Virus record (IMG/VR): IMGVR_UViG_3300029327_000059 | Coordinates: 1-43,285 of that record | Source of the DNA: a virus | Length of the DNA stretch: 43,285 bases | Strand: one strand, 5' to 3' | Shown here: positions 22,533 to 30,516 of the stretch, one piece after another | How positions within the stretch are numbered: position 1 is the first letter of the stretch | Layout of the letters: each line of letters starts with the position of its first letter | The notes under the pieces: generated by a model | What the model saw: only the letters and a program-made list of their open reading frames with translations | Database searches by the model: none | What the model was told of the DNA's origin: nothing | Translations under genes and position numbers: made by a program

Positions 22533-25436
22533 ATGAAAGACTCAAGTACCCCATACAGTTTGCGCGGGTCACTATGGCATCAGTGGGATCTGCACGTGCA
22601 TACACCATCCTCGTTTGAGTACGCAGACAAAAGCATTACTGACGAACAGATCGTGAATGGCCTCATTCAGGCAGGTTTGCGGGCGGTGGCTATAACGGAT
22701 CACCATACAATCGACGTATCTCGCATAACAAATTTACAGAAGCTTGGCAGTGGAAAGCTAACTGTATTCCCAGGCATCGAGCTCCGAGATGATCATGGCG
22801 GGGATCCGATCCATTACATATGCATCTTTCCGGAGAATTGCAACCTCAATGACGTCTGGACCACACTTCAAGGAAAGTTGGAACTGACGGCTACGGCAAT
22901 TGCAAGCAAGGGCGGTAATGAGAAGGTGTACATACCAATTGAGCAAGGCGCGAAGGAGGCACACGCTCTCGGGGGGATCGTATCAATTCATGCCGGAGCC
23001 AAGAGCAATTCAATAGAGGGCATCAGCAACAAGGAGCAATTTCAGCGACGGATCAAGTACGACATCGCCAATGATCACGTCGATCTGATGGAAATTGGTC
23101 AGATTAAAGACGTGGACCGCCACTACAAGACAATTTTTCCCGCTACAGGCCTAAACAAACCTCTTGTTCTGTGTTCCGACAACCACAAGGTGACTGAGTA
23201 TTCTACGAGAGCCCCCCTTTGGTTCCGTGCTGATCCGACATTTCGTGGTCTCCTCATGGTCCTGCGCGAACCCCGCGAGCGTGTATTCATTGGTGATCGA
23301 CCGCCAGAATTGATTCGTGTCGAACAGAATCGAACGAAGTACATTAGGAGCATATCTTTTCAACGGCGAGACTCCGCTCCACCGTCAGAGCAATGGTTTG
23401 GCGGCACGGTAGAATTCAATTCCGGATTAGTGGCTATCGTTGGCAACAAAGGTAGTGGCAAGAGCGCCCTGTCTGATATGCTCGGCCTTTTGGGCGCGAC
23501 GAAGAACGGAGATGCTTTTTCTTTCTTGAGCAAGGGTCGGTTCCGTCACCCCTCAGGTGGCTTGGCCGAACATTTCGACGCCACGATTGAATGGGAATCG
23601 GGCGACATATTGACCAAATGCCTTGCCGATGCAGTCAAATCCGAGGAAGTGGAACGTTTGAAGTACCTTCCCCAAGATCACGTTGAAAATGTCTGCAACG
23701 AATTGGCTGGCCTTGGCGAGGATGGGTTCGAGAAGGAGCTCAAGGCCGTAATTTTCTCGCATGTGCCGGAGGCTGAAAGACTAGGTCACTCAAATCTTGA
23801 CGATTTGGTCCTTTTCCAGACCGGTGAGAAACAGAAGCGAATCGACTCCCTGCTCAAACAGCTCCGCGAGATTAGTCGTTCGCGGGCAATTCTCGAAGCC
23901 CAGGCCGATCCGACAGTACGGAAAGAACTCACGGAGAAGATCAACCGACGGAAATTAGAACTTGAAGCGCATGAAAAAGCTAAGCCGGAAATGGTCACTG
24001 ACCCGTCTGTGGAAGATAATACAACAGCACCGGATACAGCTTTGCTTGACAAGCTAAAAACTGCGGAGTCATCCAAGGATAGAATCATTGCAAACATTAC
24101 CAAACAGGCTGAAGCGTTACGTGTAGCAGAGCGTCGCAATGCTGTCGCTAAACGGCTTCTTGAAAAACTGGACAACTTCGAAAAAGAATTTGACGTATTT
24201 AAGTCATCACTAAAAGAGGACGCTTCAGAACTCGGTCTTTCAGCAAACGAGTTGGTGTCGCTGACAATCACACGCGACAAGCCCGAAAATATTCGAAACG
24301 CGGCGGCGACAGACTCGAAAATAGCCAAGGATACTCTGGAGAAGATTGAACCCGCCGGACTCCGTAAGCAGCTTGAAACAGTTGAGGGGCAAATTACTGA
24401 ACTGCAAGTTCAGTTTGACGCTCCACACCGAGCCTATCAAGCTTATCTGAAAGCGTTGTCAGAATGGCAAGTTATGGGGACTGCGATTGAAGGATGTGAA
24501 ACTGATGCCGAGTCACTGAAGGGCTTGGAGCACAGTTTGGCGACCTTGGATGAACTTCCAACTAAGATCGCCGACACGAGAGACCAACAGACGGCCCTAG
24601 CCCTTCAGATTCATACGGAAAAAATTACACAAGCCGAAGTATATCGCAACCTTTACGCAGCTGTTCAGGGATTCATTAACTCCCATGTTTTGGCAAAAGA
24701 GAAATTGAAGCTTGAATTTCGCGCCGAGTTGACAAGCGAAGACTTTGCTGGCCGGCTTCTTGGTGCCCTATCGCAAAACCGAAAGGGCAGCTTCATGGGT
24801 ATCGAAGATGGGCGAAACAAAGCAAATTTATTCGTTCAAACAACCAACTGGGAGTCAGATCTCTCAGTAAAAGCATTTCTTATAGGTGTCGATGAAGCAC
24901 TCCATACAGATCAGCGCGAAGGGCAACACGGTCCTGTCCAACTTAAAGATCAACTCGCCAAGGGACGCAAGCCTGATGAAGTTTTCGACACTCTCTATGG
25001 GCTCGAATATATCCGGCCACGATACGTTCTCCGCTGGGAAGGTAAGGATTTGTCGATGTTATCGCCCGGAGAGCGTGGCACGCTCCTCTTGGTGTTCTAC
25101 CTGTTGATCGACAAAAGCGATTTGCCGCTTATCATTGATCAACCCGAAGGAAATCTCGACAACCACACAGTTGCAAAGGTGCTTGTCGAATGCATCAAGG
25201 AGGCACGTAACCGCCGCCAAGTGTTTATTGTAACACACAATCCAAACTTGGCTGTGGTCTGCGATGCTGACCAGATTGTACATGCTGAGATGAACAAATC
25301 CAACAATAACACCATCACTTATAAAACCGGATCGCTTGAAAATCCCGAAATGAGTCAATACGTGACCGATGTTCTGGAAGGTACTCTCTGGGCCTTCCGT
25401 GTCCGTGACAAGAAGTACAGTGTGGGCGAACGGTAA
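22533..25436 (+). CDS. PHP-domain ABC/SMC-like ATPase (TrlF type), putative defence protein
   Basis: A 967-residue protein with TAGGAGA before ATG 22533. Residues 15-250 form a PHP phosphoesterase domain: DLHVHTPSS (19-27), ITDHHTID (54-61), GIEL (81-84) and a late CSDNH. Walker A GNKGSGKS spans 304-311; a long coiled-coil arm (about 430-760) follows; then the ABC signature LSPGERG near 842, Walker B LPLIIDQPEGNLDN near 866-880 and switch His in VTHNPN near 900. This is the build of TrlF-type PHP-AAA proteins, related to other SMC-like nucleases found in defence islands. Nuclease or phosphatase activity gated by ATP is likely, by analogy. It begins the last cargo module. Confidence 0.78.
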   Translation: MKDSSTPYSLRGSLWHQWDLHVHTPSSFEYADKSITDEQIVNGLIQAGLRAVAITDHHTIDVSRITNLQKLGSGKLTVFPGIELRDDHGGDPIHYICIFPENCNLNDVWTTLQGKLELTATAIASKGGNEKVYIPIEQGAKEAHALGGIVSIHAGAKSNSIEGISNKEQFQRRIKYDIANDHVDLMEIGQIKDVDRHYKTIFPATGLNKPLVLCSDNHKVTEYSTRAPLWFRADPTFRGLLMVLREPRERVFIGDRPPELIRVEQNRTKYIRSISFQRRDSAPPSEQWFGGTVEFNSGLVAIVGNKGSGKSALSDMLGLLGATKNGDAFSFLSKGRFRHPSGGLAEHFDATIEWESGDILTKCLADAVKSEEVERLKYLPQDHVENVCNELAGLGEDGFEKELKAVIFSHVPEAERLGHSNLDDLVLFQTGEKQKRIDSLLKQLREISRSRAILEAQADPTVRKELTEKINRRKLELEAHEKAKPEMVTDPSVEDNTTAPDTALLDKLKTAESSKDRIIANITKQAEALRVAERRNAVAKRLLEKLDNFEKEFDVFKSSLKEDASELGLSANELVSLTITRDKPENIRNAAATDSKIAKDTLEKIEPAGLRKQLETVEGQITELQVQFDAPHRAYQAYLKALSEWQVMGTAIEGCETDAESLKGLEHSLATLDELPTKIADTRDQQTALALQIHTEKITQAEVYRNLYAAVQGFINSHVLAKEKLKLEFRAELTSEDFAGRLLGALSQNRKGSFMGIEDGRNKANLFVQTTNWESDLSVKAFLIGVDEALHTDQREGQHGPVQLKDQLAKGRKPDEVFDTLYGLEYIRPRYVLRWEGKDLSMLSPGERGTLLLVFYLLIDKSDLPLIIDQPEGNLDNHTVAKVLVECIKEARNRRQVFIVTHNPNLAVVCDADQIVHAEMNKSNNNTITYKTGSLENPEMSQYVTDVLEGTLWAFRVRDKKYSVGER

Positions 25437-25520
25437 GTCGGCACAATCAGGTTCTCATATCGATCTCGAAGCTTCCATTGAACCATCTGGTGGCGCCAAC
25501 AGTTATAGCCCCATACATCT

Positions 25521-26174
25521 ATGAGTGAAGTGAACTATAAAAAAAAATCTGATGCTAACCATCTTTATAATGAAAAAAACTATGTCATGAGAGTGTTTGT
25601 CATCCTTGGCATTTGTTTGTTTTTTTTGATGATGCGTTTTGGAGCAATATTTCCAAATTTGGAAAAAATTGAAATAAAAGGGTTTAAAATAGTAAACCTC
25701 TCTAAAACGATTGCTGCTTTTCATTTAATTTGGTTTTATCTATATTTAAGTTTCTACCAAAAGTATTGGATTTTAGTTAGAAAAAGCATAGTTGAATTAA
25801 AAGAGAGCATTTTTGAAGATAAAATTGCATTCTCAGTACTTCAAGAAATCCATGAAAGACATAAACACAATTTTGACTGGTATAACATCCACGCTTTAAA
25901 GTATTTTAAAATTATGCAATTTTGGATATCTTATTCACCTGTATCGTTTTTGGATCATGGAGAAGAGGATGAACATAGTAGTAGATTTTTTATTATTGAT
26001 TTAAAGAGTAAAAACAATAGAAAGTATATAACAAGATATTTGGTTAATGTTTATTTCCAAAGCCCTCTTGTTACTTCATATTTAATACCAATAATATTTC
26101 CAATTTTAGCTGTAATTATTTGTTTCACCGGAAAATGGCCCGGAAGTTTATTTGCAATCATTACAGGGTGGTAA
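25521..26174 (+). CDS. Membrane protein, AT-rich cargo
   Basis: A 217-residue, AT-rich gene about 85 nt behind the PHP-ABC gene. Three hydrophobic regions are seen: residues 22-40 (VMRVFVILGICLFFLMM), 62-82 (FHLIWFYLYLSFY) and 190-215 (YLIPIIFPILAVIICF); the middle is polar and helical with a His-rich patch (EIHERHKHN). The ribosome site is weak. No family recognised; could be an accessory to the ATPase or an unrelated moron gene. Confidence 0.5.
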   Translation: MSEVNYKKKSDANHLYNEKNYVMRVFVILGICLFFLMMRFGAIFPNLEKIEIKGFKIVNLSKTIAAFHLIWFYLYLSFYQKYWILVRKSIVELKESIFEDKIAFSVLQEIHERHKHNFDWYNIHALKYFKIMQFWISYSPVSFLDHGEEDEHSSRFFIIDLKSKNNRKYITRYLVNVYFQSPLVTSYLIPIIFPILAVIICFTGKWPGSLFAIITGW

Positions 26175-26330
26175 AAAACACGTTACAGAGGAATCAATTT
26201 TATTTTAATAAAATAGATGGTTAGGTCCACATTCTATACAAAAAAGTATATACACCCTTGCGACACGCGGACTGCGCTACGCTCCGCCTGTTCGCCTAGC
26301 TTCCATCATGCACCCCCCAAAACTTTGCCA

Positions 26331-26359
26331 TTGACAACCCCCCCAATCCCCGTTATACG
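26331..26359 (+). promoter_or_regulatory. Sigma70-type promoter of the C4-like RNA and antirepressor
   Basis: TTGACA (26331-26336), a 17-nt spacer and TATACG (26354-26359) make a near-consensus promoter. Transcription would begin near 26366 and give a leader of about 230 nt before the BRO gene. Within the leader are small hairpins GCCGTT/AACGGC (26382-26400) and TCAAGGAC/GTCCTTGA (26415-26453). Confidence 0.65.
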
Positions 26360-26480
26360 TCACATATCCAAACGTAGGGGCGCCGTTCCCCTTAAACGGC
26401 ACATCTTTTTTCGCTCAAGGACATTTCCCACAACCAGCCATAGCAGTCCTTGAAACCCCTCCGGCATACGGTATTCGTCT

Positions 26481-26561
26481 GCGTGCCGGTAGAGATGCGC
26501 CCTAACCGTGAGGCGGGCGGCGACCTACGTCGTGGATAGTCTCTACCGGCACGCTTTTTTT
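26481..26561 (+). ncRNA. c4: C4-like antisense RNA in the antirepressor leader
   Basis: A 15-bp perfect stem GCGTGCCGGTAGAGA (26481-26495) with TCTCTACCGGCACGC (26540-26554) is followed by seven Ts. The enclosed 44 nt folds into two hairpins, CGCC..GGCG and CGAC-CTAC-GTCG (26521-26532). The second contains CCTACGT (26524-26530), complementary to ACGTAGG (26577-26583), which overlaps the ribosome site of the BRO gene. In phages P1 and P7, C4 RNA lies at the same place, made from the same transcript as the antirepressor, and blocks its translation by pairing at the ribosome site. CCGGCA (26461-26466) could pair with TGCCGG (26484-26489) as an alternative fold. Confidence 0.7.
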
Positions 26562-26594
26562 GTGCCAAAAATCCAAACGTAGGAGGCAAGAAAA

Positions 26595-27164
26595 ATGAAA
26601 AAGGAGTTTGCAACATTCAGGGAATTCAGTTTCGACACGCAGCGGCAGATGGTCAGAACCATGATTGATCGGGACGGCGAGCCGTGGTTCGTAGCGCAAG
26701 ATGTGTGCGATGTACTGGAACACACCAACAGTAGAATGGCTATACAAAGCCTCGAAGAAGACGAAAAAGATGTAAGTAAAGTTTACACGTCCACCGGTGA
26801 AAAAGAGGCCAACATCATCAACGAATCCGGTCTCTACAATCTCATTTTCCGCTCCAACAAAACCCAGGCAAAAGTATTCCGCAAGTGGGTCACCTCCGAA
26901 GTTCTCCCCGCCATCCGCAAGCAAGGCTATTACTTCATCGGCCACCGTCTCAACATTCCCGATGATCTTGACCAGGCCTGCGCTCTCTACACCTGGTCCC
27001 GCAAACAGCGCACCGCCCTTGCCGGGCAGGTCAAAAAGCTGCGCGAAACCGAGCGGGCCTGCCTGGACCGCATTTCCCACGTCTCCCCTCCCCTCCGGAT
27101 CCCGGCCGGTCAGCAGCTTGTGCTGCCGTCCACCGCAACAGAACCAGCGGAGGTGACGCAATGA
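26595..27164 (+). CDS. BRO-family antirepressor
   Basis: A 189-residue protein. ACGTAGGAGG lies just before the ATG. Residues 10-110 are a BRO-N domain (GEPWFVAQDVCDVLEHTNSR, INESGLYNLIFRSNKTQAKV, FRKWVTSEVLPAIRKQGYY). The C-terminal part is helical and ends in a Pro-rich tail. BRO-N proteins in temperate phages act as antirepressors or DNA-binding regulators. Because the repressor at 220-606 has no self-cleavage domain, this protein is a plausible trigger of induction. Its synthesis would be controlled by the C4-like RNA. Its stop overlaps the next start. Confidence 0.82.
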   Translation: MKKEFATFREFSFDTQRQMVRTMIDRDGEPWFVAQDVCDVLEHTNSRMAIQSLEEDEKDVSKVYTSTGEKEANIINESGLYNLIFRSNKTQAKVFRKWVTSEVLPAIRKQGYYFIGHRLNIPDDLDQACALYTWSRKQRTALAGQVKKLRETERACLDRISHVSPPLRIPAGQQLVLPSTATEPAEVTQ

Positions 27165-27409
27165 GCACCCTCACAAAAGCCGGACACGAAGAAGCCCATA
27201 CCTTTAACCACGCAATCGACAAAATTAACGAAGTCCAGTCCCGGCTCACATTCCTCATGGAGTGCGCGCCGCTCAACAGCACCGCCTCCATGTTCACCAA
27301 AGAAGGCGTAAGCGGCATGGCCTGGATGATCAGCGACATAGTGGATTCCCTGACCGAAGCCAGGGATAATCTCGAAAAAATCCTAAAAATGCCCGAGGTA
27401 ACGGCATAA
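27161..27409 (+). CDS. Hypothetical protein coupled to the antirepressor
   Basis: An 82-residue helical protein whose start overlaps the BRO stop by 4 nt (ATGA). It has a His-rich start (GHEEAHTFNHAIDKIN) and a final helix (LTEARDNLEKILKMPEV). A strong terminator follows, so it closes the antirepressor unit. Possibly an antirepressor partner; no family recognised. Confidence 0.5.
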   Translation: MSTLTKAGHEEAHTFNHAIDKINEVQSRLTFLMECAPLNSTASMFTKEGVSGMAWMISDIVDSLTEARDNLEKILKMPEVTA

Positions 27410-27446
27410 GGCGCACATAGGATTAAAAACAAGCAGTGAATGGCGG

Positions 27447-27472
27447 AAAAGGCCGGGGAAACCCGGCCTTTT
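27447..27472 (+). terminator. Strong rho-independent terminator
   Basis: AAAAGGCCGGG (27447-27457), loop GAAA, CCCGGCCTTTT (27462-27472): an 11-bp perfect stem with T-tail. It separates the antirepressor unit from the second late operon. Confidence 0.85.
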
Positions 27473-27485
27473 CTTGTTTTCGCTG

Positions 27486-27534
27486 AAAAACTTCCGCACT
27501 TGTCACAACTGCGGCATTGCTTCCGTGCTATCAG
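27486..27534 (+). promoter_or_regulatory. Late promoter block 2 (activator dyad plus extended -10)
   Basis: 27486-27519 matches 12760-12793 at 32 of 34 positions. The dyad (27494-27514, centre 27504) has arms CCGCACTTGT and ACAACTGCGG, 9 of 10 symmetric. The extended -10 is TG-C-TATCAG (27526-27534), 25 nt from the centre. Placement over the -35 region fits Mor/C-type activation. Confidence 0.65.
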
Positions 27535-27540
27535 GCAATC

Positions 27541-27672
27541 ATGGCTGGCAAAGGACTGATCGGAAAAATCGGCGATTTCACCAAAGACCCTGAAGACAAG
27601 GATTTTAAAGGTTCAGCCATCGAAGGCCGGAAAACCGCCACCAAAGGAGCATCCCATGACCAAAAAGGATAA
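27541..27672 (+). CDS. Small ORF at the start of late operon 2 (uncertain)
   Basis: A 43-residue frame (MAGKGLIGKIGDFTKDPEDK...) whose ATG would sit almost at the transcription start, so it would be leaderless. It overlaps the next gene. Possibly real, but it may be only the leader of the operon. Confidence 0.3.
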   Translation: MAGKGLIGKIGDFTKDPEDKDFKGSAIEGRKTATKGASHDQKG

Positions 27673-27928
27673 AGCCCGCTTGGCCGAACTGATCGCCAAG
27701 GAAGACGCACTCACCGACGAGGAAAAAGCCGAGTTGACGAAATTGCAGGAATACGCCGGCCAGGAGGCCGTCGAGATCGAATCGCCGCCCGATTTCCGCG
27801 AAGGCGCTTCGCTCGTGGTCACCATGCGCGATAGCAAGCCTACCAGGGTGTACTACAAGGACGGCAAAGAGGTAGGGGCCGAAGATGCCGTGACTGAAAA
27901 AGCCGGGACCAAAGATGCCGGGAAATAA
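27656..27928 (+). CDS. Hypothetical protein preceding the head protease
   Basis: A 90-residue acidic protein with AAAGGAG 7 nt before the ATG. The first half is a helical hairpin (ARLAELIAKEDALTDEEKAE), the second is beta-like (SLVVTMRDSKPTRVYYKDGK). It overlaps the protease gene by 14 nt. Its place at the head of the capsid genes suggests a head assembly helper; no family recognised. Confidence 0.5.
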   Translation: MTKKDKARLAELIAKEDALTDEEKAELTKLQEYAGQEAVEIESPPDFREGASLVVTMRDSKPTRVYYKDGKEVGAEDAVTEKAGTKDAGK

Positions 27929-29036
27929 GGGTCTGAAAACCTTTACCAAGGAATTGCGGATCAAGGCCGTATCCGGTGCCGAATGCACGCCGGAAATGCT
28001 GGACAAGATAAACGCCTTTGCCCTCACTCCGTTAAATGCCGAGGACGTGTATGTCCGCAAGTTCCTTATGTCGCACAACTGCATTGATCGGGACAACGAA
28101 CGGTTTCCCGAACAGATGCTCGACCAGTTTGCCACCACCATGCCCGGCAAGGCCTGTATCCCCAGCCATGACCGCAAATTCCTTCCTCTTGCCACATGGT
28201 TCGATTCATCAACCGAAACCATGACGCCCGACCAGTTCAAGGCGTTAACCGGCGAAACTCCCAACCTTCCCGCCGGAATCGACATGGTCAAGGTTCAATG
28301 GGCGTGGATGTATACCGTTGCCAAGGACTGGAACCAGCAAATGCGGGATTCCATTGATGCCGGGATTATCCGGTTCTGTTCAATCGGATTTGCCGCGGCC
28401 GACCTCAATTCGATCAAGGAAAGCCCCACCGGGCCAACCCTCTACTGGGAATACTGCTGTCCGGGCGAAGCCCTGGAAGGTTCCCTGGTCTGGCTCGGCG
28501 CGCAGCCGGGCGCAAGCGCGCAAAAGACCCTGAAGGATCAGGGAACCGATAAAAAGGAGGAAAACATGAAGCATGTTATCTCGGCCCTGAACGGCCTGGG
28601 TCTGAAAAGCCTATCTCAGGACGCCACCGAAGAACAGGTGGTTGCCGGAATCAAGTCCCTGCTGGACGAACGGGACGCCACAATCAAGGGACTCGAACCC
28701 AGGGCCGCCGATGGCGATGCCTATCGCACCGACCTGGTGGCAGAAACCGTCAAGTTTGCCGCGCTGATCGGCGAAGTTGAAGACAACGAAAAGGCCAAGA
28801 AGGACGAAGAGGATTTCCTCAAAACTCTTCCCATCGCCCGCCTCAAGTCACAGCGGGACAAATACGAAGCCAAGGCCAGGGAGAAACATCCCACCTCCGC
28901 CCTTTTCATCGGCAAGGACCAGAGCGACCGCGAAAAGCGCGAAAAAGAGGCGGTGGAGCGCACCCAGGAAACCAAAGGCCGCAAGGACTTCACGCGGCCC
29001 GAGCATAACGAGCTCTTTGGGACTGTCGGCCGCTAA
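27915..29036 (+). CDS. Head maturation protease / scaffold precursor
   Basis: A 373-residue protein. The N-terminal two thirds (residues 30-200) resemble prohead proteases: VYVRKFLMSHNCIDRDNERF, PGKACIPSHDR with a possible catalytic His, and a conserved Ser-containing RFCSIGFAA. The C-terminal part from 218 is a charged, helical, scaffold-like domain. A ribosome site and in-frame ATG inside the gene (28566) would give this part alone. This matches the protease with nested scaffold design of lambda C/Nu3. The exact protease family is uncertain. Confidence 0.65.
   Translation: MPGNKGLKTFTKELRIKAVSGAECTPEMLDKINAFALTPLNAEDVYVRKFLMSHNCIDRDNERFPEQMLDQFATTMPGKACIPSHDRKFLPLATWFDSSTETMTPDQFKALTGETPNLPAGIDMVKVQWAWMYTVAKDWNQQMRDSIDAGIIRFCSIGFAAADLNSIKESPTGPTLYWEYCCPGEALEGSLVWLGAQPGASAQKTLKDQGTDKKEENMKHVISALNGLGLKSLSQDATEEQVVAGIKSLLDERDATIKGLEPRAADGDAYRTDLVAETVKFAALIGEVEDNEKAKKDEEDFLKTLPIARLKSQRDKYEAKAREKHPTSALFIGKDQSDREKREKEAVERTQETKGRKDFTRPEHNELFGTVGR
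28566..29036 (+). CDS. Scaffold protein from an in-frame internal start
   Basis: AAAAAGGAGG (28551-28560) followed by AAAAC and ATG 28566 is a textbook ribosome site inside the protease gene and in its frame (codon 218). The product of 156 residues is charged and helical (ATEEQVVAGIKSLLDERD, EDNEKAKKDEEDFLKTLP), as scaffolds are. The full-length protein would carry the protease attached to the same scaffold. Confidence 0.6.
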   Translation: MKHVISALNGLGLKSLSQDATEEQVVAGIKSLLDERDATIKGLEPRAADGDAYRTDLVAETVKFAALIGEVEDNEKAKKDEEDFLKTLPIARLKSQRDKYEAKAREKHPTSALFIGKDQSDREKREKEAVERTQETKGRKDFTRPEHNELFGTVGR

Positions 29037-29068
29037 CCCATAACCGCTGAAACAGGGAGGATAATCAC

Positions 29069-29410
29069 ATGGCTATCAAAGTACGCGATGCACTCGAACT
29101 GATCACCAGCATCAAATATACAAACGCCGCTGCCACCACCGTGGACACGGTTTACCTCTTCAACGGCCGGGTTGGTCTGGCAATGAACACCGCCGCTGCC
29201 AATACCCTCAACATCTACATGATCTGCGGCCTGATCGAGTACGCCTCGGAAACCGGAGTGGCCTGGACCGGCGGAGACAAAATCTACTGGGACGACACCA
29301 ACAAGCGGTTTACCAAAACAACCACCAGCAACACGCTGGCAGGCATCGTCTACGAGGACAAAGCTTCCGCGTCCGCCACCGGCATGGTCCTTCTCTGGCC
29401 CGGCGCCTAA
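29069..29410 (+). CDS. Capsid decoration (cement) protein
   Basis: A 113-residue, beta-rich protein with GGGAGG before its ATG, between scaffold and major capsid genes. Features such as VDTVYLFNGRVGLAMNTAAA, GDKIYWDDTNKRFT and LAGIVYEDKASASATGMVLL match DUF2190-type decoration proteins that stabilise capsids from outside. Confidence 0.65.
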   Translation: MAIKVRDALELITSIKYTNAAATTVDTVYLFNGRVGLAMNTAAANTLNIYMICGLIEYASETGVAWTGGDKIYWDDTNKRFTKTTTSNTLAGIVYEDKASASATGMVLLWPGA

Positions 29411-29444
29411 CACCAACCAATAAACCCTTTAAGGAGGATTAAAT

Positions 29445-30503
29445 ATGCCTTTCATTCAACGGAGCGGAGTCGGCCATACCGTCAAGCTCTTCACCGCCGA
29501 AACCTGCGGGATGATGAAGAACATGGATACCCAGGAACGCCGCCAGAAACTGTGCGGAGTCCTGACGGCCTTTTTCCAGAACAAAATGCCCAACACTCCG
29601 CTGGCAGTGGAAATCGCCAAAGAAATGGACGTTGACCAGGAACTGGTGGTCAAGATGCTCGGCATCCTGGCTGCCAAGGGCGCCACCGGCCCCAGCGACG
29701 CCCCCAACCTCATGAACCGGCAGATGCCGGTAACCGCCGGGGTGTTCTACGATGCCGTGCTCGACCCGTTGCTCGATTTCGGTTTCGAGGATCTGTACGA
29801 CTTCATCGACATGCGCCAGAGCCTGCAGACACAGTTCGACATTCTGGACGTCAATAACCTGATCACCTTTACCGAAGTCAAATCCGGCGAGCGCATGAAG
29901 AAGTACGGCATCCAGGACGGCAAATCCAGCGTGTCCAAAATGATCGTGGCCGCCGCCATCGGCATCCTGGATGACTGGATCAACTATGCCATGTACTGGA
30001 ACCTGAATCAGGCGGCGATTGAAGCCAAGTCCAAGTATTACGATAAGCAGGCAGCCGACCATTATGCCTTGATCTCTTCTTCGGCCGTAAATCAGGCCTT
30101 CGTCACCGACGATATCACCACCATCAACACCGCCTGCGCCGCAATCCTCACCGGCTGCGCCAACAAGGGATATACCCTGACCGGCAATGAATCATTCGAA
30201 CTGCGGGCGAATATCACCATGAAGGCGCGCATAGAAAAAGCCTTTGCCCTGAACTTCAACAGTCCCAATACGGACAAGAACCAACTGGTCTACACCCTGA
30301 ACCGTAAGTACAGCACCAAGCTCTCCACCACTGAATATTACGTGGTGCTGCCGGGCCGCAAGCTCAAGCGCGGTGTCTGGTCCGATCTCTCGGCCGAAAC
30401 CGACCGCGACATTTTGATGCGCGGAACCGATGTGGCCTATTGCGGCGAATACAACGCCGGCGTGGGCGAAGTCCAGCAAATCAGGAAATGTCAACTTAGC
30501 TAG
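29445..30503 (+). CDS. Major capsid protein
   Basis: A 352-residue protein with AAGGAGG before its ATG, in the usual position after protease and decoration genes. It has an HK97-like pattern: helical start, a long region with FYDAVLDPLLDFGF and TFTEVKSGERMKKYG, and a C-terminal beta part with YYVVLPGRKLKRGVW. No other protein in the operon is a better candidate. Sequence resemblance to known capsid families is not strong to my eye. Confidence 0.65.
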   Translation: MPFIQRSGVGHTVKLFTAETCGMMKNMDTQERRQKLCGVLTAFFQNKMPNTPLAVEIAKEMDVDQELVVKMLGILAAKGATGPSDAPNLMNRQMPVTAGVFYDAVLDPLLDFGFEDLYDFIDMRQSLQTQFDILDVNNLITFTEVKSGERMKKYGIQDGKSSVSKMIVAAAIGILDDWINYAMYWNLNQAAIEAKSKYYDKQAADHYALISSSAVNQAFVTDDITTINTACAAILTGCANKGYTLTGNESFELRANITMKARIEKAFALNFNSPNTDKNQLVYTLNRKYSTKLSTTEYYVVLPGRKLKRGVWSDLSAETDRDILMRGTDVAYCGEYNAGVGEVQQIRKCQLS

Positions 30504-30516
30504 TGACCAGAGACTG

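Noticed and set aside
22379-22618. Rightward frame of 79 codons before the PHP-ABC gene
   Set aside because: It overlaps the start of the real gene, has no ribosome site and no domain.
26197-26214. AT-only inverted repeat after the last cargo gene
   Set aside because: Perfect 8-bp arms but only A and T, expected by chance in this AT-rich stretch; too weak to call a terminator.
26217-26453. Rightward frame of 78 codons across the antirepressor promoter
   Set aside because: It crosses the promoter and structured leader and reads as low-complexity sequence.
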